Origin: Bifidobacterium bifidum ATCC 29521 = JCM 1255 = DSM 20456
Lineage (GTDB): Bacteria > Actinomycetota > Actinomycetes > Actinomycetales > Bifidobacteriaceae
Direction: 5' to 3'
NCBI RefSeq assembly: GCF_001025135.1
Contig: NZ_AP012323.1
Span: forward strand, 310,001 to 374,000
Length of the DNA: 64,000 nt
The translations under genes and the position numbers were made by a program. Below are positions 43,864 to 51,613 of this stretch, in pieces. Under the pieces are notes generated by a model. It was not told the DNA's origin, searched no databases, and saw only the letters and a program-made list of their open reading frames with translations. Positions within the stretch are counted from its first letter, which is position 1. Each line of letters begins with the position of its first letter.

Positions 43864-45598
43864 ATGCCCACGATCAAACGAACAACGGTCGCGTATGCGG
43901 TGGCGGCAGCGACACTGTTGTCGTCCTGCATTGTCGGCATAGGTGCCGCACAGGCGGAGGAAAGCACGCCGGACCCGGCCAAATCATATTATGTCGACTG
44001 CGCGGCGACCGCCAACGGAGACGGAAGCCAAGCCAGCCCCGTTCAACTCGTTGACAGCGGCGAACGGCATCACCCTCAAAGCCGGTGAGTCCCTGCTGCT
44101 CAAGGCCGGCGCCACCTGCACCAGCGCGACCCAGACCATCGACAGCGCCTCGGTCAAGACCGGCCTGCGCGTCATCAACACCAAAGGCACCAAGGACGCG
44201 CCCATCACCATCGGAGCGTACGGCGAAGGCGCCGCGCCCATCATCGCCGGTGCGGGCGTCAGCGAGACCATCCTGCTGAAGAACTCCGAATACATCACAG
44301 TGCAGGGCTTCGAAGTCACCAACACTGATGCGAACGCGGCCGATTACGAAAAATACATGCGCCGCGGCATCGCCGTGGACGCTCGGCAACGCCGACAACA
44401 CGAAGAACAACGACGCCGGTGGTGCCACTCGGCGCCCGAAGTCCGAACTAAACCAGACCGATGCCGTAGTCTCCGGCGAGTACGCGGCGAAACTCGGCGA
44501 ACAGCTCACCCCGTACAAGGGCGACACCATCAACCAGCACACGCTGTCTGAGACGCCGGGCAAGACGTACCGTCTCGGCCTGTGGGCGACGCTCGGCAAG
44601 AGCAACGACGACACCCCGTCCACGCTCAAGGTGCAGGTCAAGTCCAACCTCGCGTCGCTTGGCGCCGTCAGCTCGTTCAGCCAGTACCGCAAGACCGTGC
44701 TGAGCGAGACCGTGGACGCCGAAAGCAAGGAAGGCGGCAAAATTCACTACAGCGGGTCGTTCATCGTGCCGCTCGACGTGGACCCGTATGCCGCGCTGTG
44801 GGTCGCCATCTCACAGACCGATCTGGCCTCCGGCTCGTTCGCGTACATCGACAACGTCACGCTCGTCGAGGACTCCGCGGCCGTGTCCGACGTCGCGTCG
44901 ATCGCCGTGACCACTCAGCCGACCAAGACCGAATACGCCATCGGCGACGCGCTCGACCTGAGCGGCATGGCCGTCGCCGCCACGATGTCTGACGGCACGC
45001 CGCCGAGCTCGGCGAGGGCGAATACACGGTCTCCGAGTTCGACTCGTCGACCGCCGGCGAAAAGACCATCACGGTGACGTACGCCGCCGATACCTCGCTT
45101 ACCGCCACGCTCAAGGTGACGGTGAAGGAGGCCGAGCCGGTCGACACCGTGCCGCCGGTGATTTCCGGTGCGGATGACGTGGCCGTGGAGTTCGGTGCGT
45201 CGTTTGATCCGATGGCGGGTGTGAAGGCGGTTGATGATGTGGACGGTGATGTGACCGGTGCCGTGAAGGTGTCCGGTGACACGGTGGACACGAGCAAGCC
45301 CGGCGCGTACACGTTGGTGTACACGGTGAGCGATGCGGCCGGTAGCGAGGCGTCCGTGACCCGTGTGGCCACCGTCAAGGAGAAGTCCGGCGAGACGCCC
45401 GTCGAGCCTGGCGACAAGGAGCCCGACAAGGAGCCGGGCAAGGATACCGACAAGGACGGTGATAAGGACGACCAAGGCAACAAGAAGCCGGGCCTGTCCG
45501 CGACTGACGCCTCGGTGTCCGTCGTTGCCATCGCCGCAATCGGCCTGCTTGCGACGGGCGCCGTGTCTGTGGCGGTTCGCCGCCGTCGCGACATCTAA
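43864..45598 (+). pseudogene. Decayed surface-anchored beta-helix/Ig-like protein gene
   Basis: GAGGAGC precedes ATG 43864 and an intact signal peptide, but the coding sequence is broken. A C run at about 44036-44039 (AGCCCCG) carries one base too many; dropping it continues SPFNSLTAANGITLKAGESL and a pectate-lyase-like right-handed beta-helix (SEYITVQGFEVTNTDA). A second break near 44385 and a third near 45000 (before AELGEGEYTVSEFDSSTAGE) follow. Remaining pieces are a CBM-like domain, a bacterial Ig-like domain (IAVTTQPTKTEYAIGDALDL), a DUF5011-like Ig repeat (PVISGADDVAVEFGASFDPM), a charged Lys/Asp linker and a transmembrane anchor ending RRRRDI. The beta-helix is shorter than expected, so an internal deletion is likely. 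Probably once a glycan-active surface protein. Confidence 0.8.
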
Positions 45599-45617
45599 GG
45601 CGCGGATTTCCTGAGTC

Positions 45618-45700
45618 GCGTTGGCCCTGATCGGCTCAGGGCCAACGCATGGCATTGATGCCGGTCGAACGGCTGTCCCATTCGACCGGCATCTTCGTCT
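45618..45700 (+). terminator. Two successive hairpins after the decayed surface-protein gene
   Basis: GCGTTGGCCCTGA/TCAGGGCCAACGC (45618-45648) is followed by GATGCCGGTCGAA/TTCGACCGGCATC (45657-45693) and a T-rich stretch. Confidence 0.7.
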
Positions 45701-45751
45701 ATTTTGGCCTTGCCCGGCGTGATTCCACGATGTATGTGCTGCTATCTTCGT

Positions 45752-45938
45752 TTCGAGGGGTTGATTCCACTGCCTGGGAACATCTATCTGCGTTTCAGGG
45801 GGTGGCCAAAACACTATGCACGGAGTATATAGGGCATTTGCTCATTGAAACCATGCGGTTTGCGTGATGTTTATACTTTGCTACCAACCCCCTGAAACGC
45901 AGATAGATGTTCGTCGCGGCCTGAATCAACCCCTTGAA
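45752..45938. repeat. Long inverted repeat with 52-bp arms (IR-F)
   Basis: Arms 45752-45803 and 45887-45938 match perfectly in their inner 25 bases (they contain AACATCTATCTGCGTTTCAG) and almost perfectly in the outer 16 (AGGGGTTGATTC); only a central 11-base block differs. A direct repeat of CTTGAAACGCAGATAGGGG extends the right side to about 45950. The 83-bp interior is AT-richer than its surroundings. Confidence 0.9.
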
Positions 45939-46038
45939 ACGCAGATAGGGGCGGATTGCGAGGATCACCCGGGCGGGGGCATGCTTCCAGTGGCGAATTA
46001 GGGGTGATTTGACTCGGGCGCACCCTCTCGACGAAAAC

Positions 46039-46070
46039 AAAAAAAGGCCAGAATCTTTCGATTCCGACCT
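46039..46070 (-). terminator. Terminator of tRNA-Lys
   Basis: On the minus strand AGGTCGGAATC pairs with GATTCTGGCCT around GAAA, followed by TTTTTT. Confidence 0.8.
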
Positions 46071-46076
46071 TGCTTG

Positions 46077-46150
46077 TGCCCCCGCAGGGATTCGAACCCT
46101 GGACACGCTGATTAAGAGTCAGCTGCTCTAACCAACTGAGCTACAGGGGC
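46077..46150 (-). tRNA. tRNA-Lys (CTT anticodon)
   Basis: Acceptor GCCCCTG/CGGGGGC, D-arm GCTCAGTTGGTTAGAGC, anticodon loop CTCTTAA with anticodon CTT, T-loop GGTTCGAATCC, discriminator A; CCA is not encoded. Confidence 0.97.
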
Positions 46151-46177
46151 GTTGGTCATTTCTTGAGCCGAGTGACA

Positions 46178-46205
46178 ACTATACTCGGAACTCGCTGCGA
46201 TGCAA
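46178..46205 (-). promoter_or_regulatory. Promoter of tRNA-Lys
   Basis: On the minus strand -35 TTGCAT (46200-46205), a 16-base spacer and -10 TATAGT (46178-46183) lie 28 bp before the tRNA. Confidence 0.7.
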
Positions 46206-46480
46206 ATCGGCGTGTCGCGTACGGCGTGTCGCGAGTAATTCCAATGGGTTCCACATGACTGCACCCAAGTGTGCATGGCAGGGCAGGGTGTGAATCACCG
46301 GGGATTCTGCCGTCCAATCCGCCCGTATCGCCGTTCGTCAAGGGGTAAAGTGTACAATCACGTCGTTTGCTTTCGCACCCAGCGAAATTGAGTCGCCGGG
46401 AGTACGAGAGAAATCCAATCATCCAGAGACCGTGAGCAGTCAGCCATGTCTGCGATGCGGTGGAGAGAAAAGAAGAAGCC
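46206..46480. other. Divergent intergenic region between tRNA-Lys and the aquaporin gene
   Basis: About 275 bp without a gene; it must contain the aquaporin promoter. No element beyond weak -10-like words is recognised. Confidence 0.35.
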
Positions 46481-47212
46481 GTGGAATATTCCCTCTTTAC
46501 CAAGCTGGCTGCCGAGTTCTTCGGCACCGCCATCCTGATGATCTTCGGCAATGGCTCGGTCGCCAACGTCGAACTCAAGAACACGAAGGGCCACCACGCC
46601 GGATGGCTGAACATCGCCATGGGCTACGGTTTCGGCGTCATGTTCCCGGTGCTCATGTTCGGCGGCGTGTCCGGCGCCCACATCAACCCGGCCATGACCC
46701 TCGCCCAGGCGATCAACGGGCTGTTCCCGTGGAGCGACGTGCTGCCGTACATCGTGGCGCAGCTGCTTGGCGCACTGCTGGGACAGTTCATCGTGTACCT
46801 GACGTATTACCCGCACTACAAGGAGACCGAGGACGCGGAAGCGATCCTCGGCACGTTCTGCACGACCGACGCCGACAACGACAAGATCAACTACTTCCTC
46901 AACGAGATGTTTGGCACGCTGGTGCTGGTGTTCGGTGCGCTGTGCTGCCTGATGCTGCCGTGGGGTTCGAAGGATTTGGCGGCCGCGTCGATCGTGGTTG
47001 GCTTCATCGTATGGGGCTTGGTGACCTCGATGGGTGGCCCGACCGGCCCCGGCCTGAATCCGGCCCGCGACCTGATGCCGCGTCTGCTGCACGCGATCCT
47101 GCCGATTCCGAACAAGGGCACCTCGCGTTGGGGAGAGGCGTGGATTCCGGTCGTCGCTCCGATTGTGGGCGCCATCGTCGGCGCGTGGCTGTACGTGTTC
47201 TTCTTCGCGTGA
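46481..47212 (+). CDS. Aquaglyceroporin / glycerol uptake facilitator (MIP family)
   Basis: Membrane channel of 243 aa with six predicted helices. Both pore NPA boxes are intact: GAHINPAMTLAQAI (about residue 72) and GPGLNPARDLMPRL (about 189). The Asp after the second NPAR fits glycerol-conducting members. The insertion after helix three (YYPHYKETEDAEAILGTFCT) is typical of GlpF-type bifidobacterial proteins. Start uncertain: GTG 46481 is preceded by GAGAGAAAAGAAG, while GTG 46460 would add seven residues. Glycerol uptake would feed the lipid genes plsC/gpsA, but they are not adjacent. Confidence 0.88.
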   Translation: MEYSLFTKLAAEFFGTAILMIFGNGSVANVELKNTKGHHAGWLNIAMGYGFGVMFPVLMFGGVSGAHINPAMTLAQAINGLFPWSDVLPYIVAQLLGALLGQFIVYLTYYPHYKETEDAEAILGTFCTTDADNDKINYFLNEMFGTLVLVFGALCCLMLPWGSKDLAAASIVVGFIVWGLVTSMGGPTGPGLNPARDLMPRLLHAILPIPNKGTSRWGEAWIPVVAPIVGAIVGAWLYVFFFA

Positions 47213-47382
47213 TTTTTGCGCGAACCGCGTGAGCCGCGGCGGGCTCGCGTGACGCCACGCGTGTTGCGCGGCCCCACGGCTGACGGGATACAATGCAGGG
47301 AGAGACGCCTGCGAAAAGCGTGCCCTTGTGCTCGCGCTTTCGCGGGGCGGCGCGGCTTGACCTATGACGTTGCTGGGAGTGA

Positions 47383-48231
47383 TTGAAGTTGCAGCGGTTG
47401 CGTGGTGACGATATGCGTCGGGTGTTCCGCGCCCGGCGCATTGCCGTATGTGCGGGGTTGATTTTGGCGCTCGTGTTGTTTGTTCTTGCGGTGCGGGCGA
47501 GCGTACTTCGCGTGCCGGGCATGGGCGGTGAGCGGTCGTCCATCGCGCAGCCAGGTGCAACAGCGCAGCCGCAGTCTGCGGGGGAGCAGAAGGGCGGCGA
47601 TTCCGCGAAATCGTCGGCCACCGCGAAATCCACTAATTCCGAGGCACAGTCAAACGGGTATGACCCCTCGAAGCCGTTCTCGCAGGCGCAGCGGCGCGAG
47701 ATTCTCGAGAAGGCGCAGCAGACCGCGGCGGCCAGCGGCAAACCCCGCCACGAATACCATTACTGCGTGTCCACCAAGGGGAGCGTCGGCGATACCGGCG
47801 AGTTCGGGCGCACGGTGTACGCGACGCTGAATGATTCGCGTGGGTGGCCCCGTGCCGGTCTCACGTTCGTGGAGAGCGGTTCCAGCAAGTGCGACATGAC
47901 GTATATCCTGGCCGCGGCGGAGTATATGAAATCGTTCTCGTCGCTTTGCTCGTCGCAGTACAGCTGCCGCGTCGGCAATCAGGTGATCATCAATTATGAC
48001 CGCTGGCGCGAGCCGACCGACAGCTGGCTGAAGGGCGGCGGCAATCTGGCGAATTATCGCACGATGGTCATCAACCATGAGACCGGTCACCGGCTCGACC
48101 ATCGCGACAATGAGACCGTATGCCAGCAGGCAGGCAAGCCGGCGCCGCTGATGCAGCAGCAATCGATATCGTTGCGCGGCTGCACGATCAACGAATGGCC
48201 GCTCGACTCGGAGCTCTGGGCGCGGTGGTGA
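47383..48231 (+). CDS. DUF3152 secreted putative zinc metallopeptidase
   Basis: Exported or membrane-anchored protein of 282 aa. A single hydrophobic segment ([20 protein letters not shown], about residues 20-40) is followed by a Ser/Ala/Gln-rich linker (about 50-100) and a globular domain (about 105-282). The motif [17 protein letters not shown] contains HExGHxxxH, the zinc-binding signature of zincins. Four or more cysteines ([33 protein letters not shown]) suggest disulfides. DUF3152 proteins are characteristic of actinobacteria; substrate unknown. Start is TTG 47383 with GGGAG nearby; TTG 47389 or ATG 47413 are alternatives. It overlaps the next gene by seven bases. Confidence 0.8.
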   Translation: MKLQRLRGDDMRRVFRARRIAVCAGLILALVLFVLAVRASVLRVPGMGGERSSIAQPGATAQPQSAGEQKGGDSAKSSATAKSTNSEAQSNGYDPSKPFSQAQRREILEKAQQTAAASGKPRHEYHYCVSTKGSVGDTGEFGRTVYATLNDSRGWPRAGLTFVESGSSKCDMTYILAAAEYMKSFSSLCSSQYSCRVGNQVIINYDRWREPTDSWLKGGGNLANYRTMVINHETGHRLDHRDNETVCQQAGKPAPLMQQQSISLRGCTINEWPLDSELWARW

Positions 48232-49409
48232 TCGGACGATTCGCGCCGACGCCGTCCGGACGAATGCATATCGGTAACGTGTATGCGATGCTGGGTGCGT
48301 GGCTGTCGGCTCGTGCGGGTGGCCCAGAGCGTACAAGCCGGACGGGCGGTGGAGCGGGCGATGCGGATTGCCTGAATAACGTGAATCGCGTGGATGGCAT
48401 GAGTGGCGCAGCCGATCCAGGCGATGCGGACGGCGGGCGAGGGCGCATGCTGCTGCGCATCGAGGACATCGACACCCCGCGCGTGCTGCCGGACGCGGAC
48501 CGCTGGATCATGGACGATCTGGCATGGTTGGGACTGGACTGGGATGGAGAGCCGGTATACCAGTCGCGGCGGCTCGACATCTACGAGCAGGCGTTGCGCG
48601 CGCTTCAGGGCATTGACTTGCGAGACGCTGCCGCGTTCGGTGGCCGTGATGGCGTTGACGGCACCGAGACCACTGCGCTGATATACCCGTGTTTCTGTTC
48701 GCGCGCCGACATCCGTGCGGCCTCGGCGCCGCAGGAGGGCGACCGTTTCGTCATGTATCCCGGCACATGCCGGCGCGCGCTCGCCGAGCATCCGCGACAG
48801 GTCGAGCAACGCTTGGCGAATGGTGATCGGCATTCGCTGCGCATCGCCATGCCTGTCGCCGGCGACGCGCGTGCCGCGGTCACCGTGCATGATCGCGTGT
48901 TCGGGAACTGCCGATTCGATTTGCCGCGCGATTTGGGCGATACGGTGGTGCGACGGGCGGATGGTCTGTTCGCCTATCAGCTGGTTGTCACGGTTGACGA
49001 CTTGCTGATGGGTGTGGATGACATCGTTCGCGGGCGTGACCTGTTGCGATCCGCCGCGCTGCAGCTGTACATCCGTGAGCGTCTGCTCGACGCCGGCTTC
49101 GGGGATAGCTCGGATGGCGGCGTTGCCGCGGCTCATCGCGATATCCGTTTCGCACATCTTCCGCTGATCGACAATGCGGCCGGGCGGCGGCTCGCCAAGC
49201 GTGAACGGTCGCTGGATATGGGAACGTTACGCAAACATGGCGTCACGGCGCATCGGGTGATCGGCTATTGCGCGTGGCTGCTCGGATTGCAGCAAGAGCC
49301 CGAGCCGTGCGCTGCTGCCGACCTGTTGCATGGATTTTCGTGGGATGCGCTCGCCGCGGATTCGCAGGATCGTTCCATCCCCGACGACCCGTTCAGCATC
49401 GGATTGTGA
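48225..49409 (+). CDS. gluQ: Glutamyl-Q tRNA(Asp) synthetase
   Basis: Class I synthetase paralogue of the GluRS catalytic core that attaches glutamate to queuosine in tRNA(Asp); 394 aa, with no anticodon-binding domain. It shows [20 protein letters not shown] (HIGH region), the zinc-type ligands PCFCSRADI and [30 protein letters not shown], and a KMSKS-like [13 protein letters not shown] variable Gly/Asp-rich insertion sits at about residues 30-65. The start is GTG 48225 (or 48228), overlapping the DUF3152 stop; a long upstream open frame is antisense-like noise. Queuosine genes are not in the window. Confidence 0.85.
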   Translation: MVIGRFAPTPSGRMHIGNVYAMLGAWLSARAGGPERTSRTGGGAGDADCLNNVNRVDGMSGAADPGDADGGRGRMLLRIEDIDTPRVLPDADRWIMDDLAWLGLDWDGEPVYQSRRLDIYEQALRALQGIDLRDAAAFGGRDGVDGTETTALIYPCFCSRADIRAASAPQEGDRFVMYPGTCRRALAEHPRQVEQRLANGDRHSLRIAMPVAGDARAAVTVHDRVFGNCRFDLPRDLGDTVVRRADGLFAYQLVVTVDDLLMGVDDIVRGRDLLRSAALQLYIRERLLDAGFGDSSDGGVAAAHRDIRFAHLPLIDNAAGRRLAKRERSLDMGTLRKHGVTAHRVIGYCAWLLGLQQEPEPCAAADLLHGFSWDALAADSQDRSIPDDPFSIGL

Positions 49410-49453
49410 GATTCCTCCTCTATATGCTGCATGCGGAGCCGTTTCGCGCTTCG

Positions 49454-49498
49454 CCCCCCCCCAGTCTCGCATCGCTCGACACCCCGCCAGCGGGGGCC
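49454..49498. repeat. GC-rich hairpin repeat with C9 run, between gluQ and the YggS gene
   Basis: A nine-C run, then AGTCTCGCATCGCTCGACA and CCCCGCCAGCGGGGG, in the order of the other copies. Confidence 0.6.
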
Positions 49499-49585
49499 AC
49501 ACCCGAAGTTCCCGGTTTCTCTAGCCGATTCGCCCTCATCCGTGGGCATACTAATATATGGTGCAGCAAGACGGATAGGGAGCAT

Positions 49586-50413
49586 ATGATGACCGCTTAC
49601 ATGGATCACAAGGATCTGACCAATGAAAGCATCGACGAGACGCGGGCGACGCAGATTCGCGATGGCGTGCATCGCGTGCTTGACGCCATCGCCGAAGCCG
49701 AGTCGGCGGCCGGTTGCGCTCCCGGTTCGGTGAAGCTGCTGGCGGCGACGAAGACCCGTGACGTCGGCGAGATCATGGCGGCGATCGATGCGGGCATCCG
49801 CATGATTGGCGAGAACCGCCCGCAGGAGGTCATGGCCAAGGCCGAGGGACTGCGTCGCCTGTGCGCGGACCGGGGATTTGCGCTCGGCACAGGCGACGGC
49901 GACACCACTCGACCGTCTGACGCCGAACACATCCCGTTCCATCTCATCGGCCAGCTGCAGGCCAACAAGATCGGTAAAATCCTCCCCGACGTCAACACCA
50001 TCGAATCGGTGGACGGCGTTGAACTGGCGCAGCGCATCGCCCGCCGTGCCGTCGCCCGTGGAATCACGGTCGGCGTGCTTCTGGAAGTCAACGAGTCCGG
50101 GGAGGCATCGAAATCGGGTTGCGACCCGCAGGCTGCCGTCGACATCGCCGCACAGATCGCACAGCTGGACGGCATCCGGCTCGAAGGCCTGATGACCATC
50201 GGCGCGCACGTCGATGACGAGGCCACGATTCGCGCCTGCTTTGCGCATCTGCGCGGCACGCGCGACACGATTCTCGCCTCTCGCGCGCCCGGCACCGAGC
50301 ACTGCACGGAACTGTCGATGGGCATGACGCACGACATGGCGCTCGCCATCGCGGAGGGTGCGACGATTGTGCGCGTCGGAACGGCGATTTTCGGCGAACG
50401 CGCGTTCATCTGA
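49586..50413 (+). CDS. YggS/PROSC-type pyridoxal-phosphate-binding protein
   Basis: Cytosolic PLP homeostasis protein, 275 aa, no known catalysis. Family motifs: KLLAATKTRDVGEIMAAIDA containing the PLP lysine, IRMIGENRPQEVMAKAEGL, FHLIGQLQANKIGKILPDVN, LEVNESGEASKSGCDPQAAV, and TELSMGMTHDMALAIAEGAT ending VRVGTAIFGERAF. Start at ATG 49586 or the next ATG, after AGGGAG; the open frame extends back to 49268 inside gluQ but that part is not conserved. Confidence 0.9.
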   Translation: MMTAYMDHKDLTNESIDETRATQIRDGVHRVLDAIAEAESAAGCAPGSVKLLAATKTRDVGEIMAAIDAGIRMIGENRPQEVMAKAEGLRRLCADRGFALGTGDGDTTRPSDAEHIPFHLIGQLQANKIGKILPDVNTIESVDGVELAQRIARRAVARGITVGVLLEVNESGEASKSGCDPQAAVDIAAQIAQLDGIRLEGLMTIGAHVDDEATIRACFAHLRGTRDTILASRAPGTEHCTELSMGMTHDMALAIAEGATIVRVGTAIFGERAFI

Positions 50414-50553
50414 CGGATTGCGGCAGGCCTCGGCGGAAAGGGGCCGGGCTGTAGCGCCCGCGCTGCGCTGCCGGCTTCTCGACTGCCGTTTGATGGTGGG
50501 CATACGATGGGGGTATTGGTGTCGGCTGACGGCAACGTGAGGTGAGTGCGGTC

Positions 50554-50934
50554 ATGAAACGTGATGATATGCGGGCGAGCCGCGGCGCGCGGACTGACGA
50601 GAGTGAAGAGGGTGCCGTGCCGGTGTCATCGAGTGATGATATCCGTGTCCATGCCGTGGTGGCGGGTCTGGTGCAGGGCGTCGGATTCCGGTATTTCACG
50701 GTGATGACCGCCGGCAAGCTCGGCCTGGGCGGTTGGGTGCGCAACTGCTACGACGGCTCGGTGGAGGTCGAGGCGCAGGGGGAACGCGGCAAGGTCGCCC
50801 GTCTGATTTCGGCACTGAAGCAGGGGCCGCGCTATGCCGATGTCGAACGAGTGGACGTCACCGAGATCCCGCTGCAGGAGCTGAAGCCGGCCCGTCATGG
50901 GTTCCCCTCGTTCGGCGTGTTCTACGAGCGATAG
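50554..50934 (+). CDS. Acylphosphatase
   Basis: Small hydrolase of acyl phosphates, 126 aa. The core domain (about 30-126) shows VVAGLVQGVGFRYFTVMTAG with the catalytic Arg in GVGFR, and LGGWVRNCYDGSVEVEAQG with the catalytic Asn in VRN. About 30 extra residues lie before it. GAGGTGAG is seven bases before ATG 50554; GTG 50542 would add four residues. Confidence 0.9.
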   Translation: MKRDDMRASRGARTDESEEGAVPVSSSDDIRVHAVVAGLVQGVGFRYFTVMTAGKLGLGGWVRNCYDGSVEVEAQGERGKVARLISALKQGPRYADVERVDVTEIPLQELKPARHGFPSFGVFYER

Positions 50935-51070
50935 TTTCGGGTCTATTGAGACGGAACTGTTCCACCGGCAGATGATGGTAAATGACGTTAGCCGATGGTT
51001 CAGCCCACTGTCAGAAGCAATATATAACTCTGCCCCCGCTGGCTGGCTCTTGCGAAGCGGGCAGGAGCGG

Positions 51071-51188
51071 TTTGCGTTCCTAAGTGCGCGCTGAAACGTT
51101 CAGCCTGCGAACATAAGAACGCAAATCGCACGTTTTGCGTTCTTATGTTCGCGTACTCGTCGATACGGCGCGCACTTAGGAACGCAAA
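51071..51188. repeat. Nested perfect inverted repeat (IR-G)
   Basis: Outer arms TTTGCGTTCCTAAGTGCGCG (51071-51091) and its exact complement (51168-51188) enclose inner perfect 19-bp arms GCGAACATAAGAACGCAAA (51107-51125) and TTTGCGTTCTTATGTTCGC (51134-51152). Inner and outer arms also share GCGTTC. A degenerate half-copy is at 27809-27884. Confidence 0.92.
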
Positions 51189-51412
51189 AGAGTCTGCGTA
51201 ATCTCACGACGAGAGCCTCCCTCAGTCTTGTTGTGCTTTGGCGGGAGCAGACACTTCGCTGATACAGCGGTATACCGTTATGTAAGAGGCCTCAGGCCTT
51301 GATCTAAGCCGCATCTCGGTATATTTCCCAAGAATTTTCCCCGTAGGGAAGGGGGTATGGCCTGATTCCCGAGGACCTTATGCCGCAAGGGCTGTGAAAG
51401 CGGTTTTTCTGC

Positions 51413-51419
51413 GGGGGGG
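51413..51419 (+). repeat. G7 homopolymer in the pilus leader region
   Basis: Seven G bases lie about 200 bp before the pilus tip gene. Such tracts slip during replication. Bifidobacterial pilus genes are known to be phase-variable through G tracts, but those act inside coding sequence, which is not the case here. Confidence 0.6.
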
Positions 51420-51613
51420 CATGTATTCGGCGTTATTTCAATGTTTCGGGGGATTGCGTCGATTTTTGGGTGCGGATACGGTCAGGAGTTAACAGGCCGA
51501 TGGAAGTCGATGATTTGCGCGTGCTGCGACGGTGAGAGTCGCAATCGTGAGTCTTTGTCGAACTGCTGAACGCCGGATGAAGAGTTTTGGAAATGATGGA
51601 AGGGATGCTTATC

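Larger units (their letters stand above)
50935..51613 (+). other. Long intergenic region upstream of the pilus operon
   Basis: About 680 bp with no supported gene. It contains a short GC-rich repeat (51031-51066), the nested inverted repeat 51071-51188, a GC-rich stretch, and from 51240 the likely pilus promoter/leader with a 7-base G run at 51413-51419. The pilus frame cannot extend through the G run because a stop lies in frame at 51578. Confidence 0.45.

Noticed and set aside
45649..45867. 72-codon plus-strand frame
   Set aside because: It spans the left arm and interior of inverted repeat IR-F and has no binding site.
46077..46150. tRNA-Lys as integration site of a mobile island
   Set aside because: No integrase and no repeated tRNA 3' end was seen on either side.
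51413..51613. G7 tract acting as a frameshift switch inside the pilus tip gene
   Set aside because: The tip gene frame has a stop at 51578, so the tract is outside the coding sequence; only a leader effect is possible.
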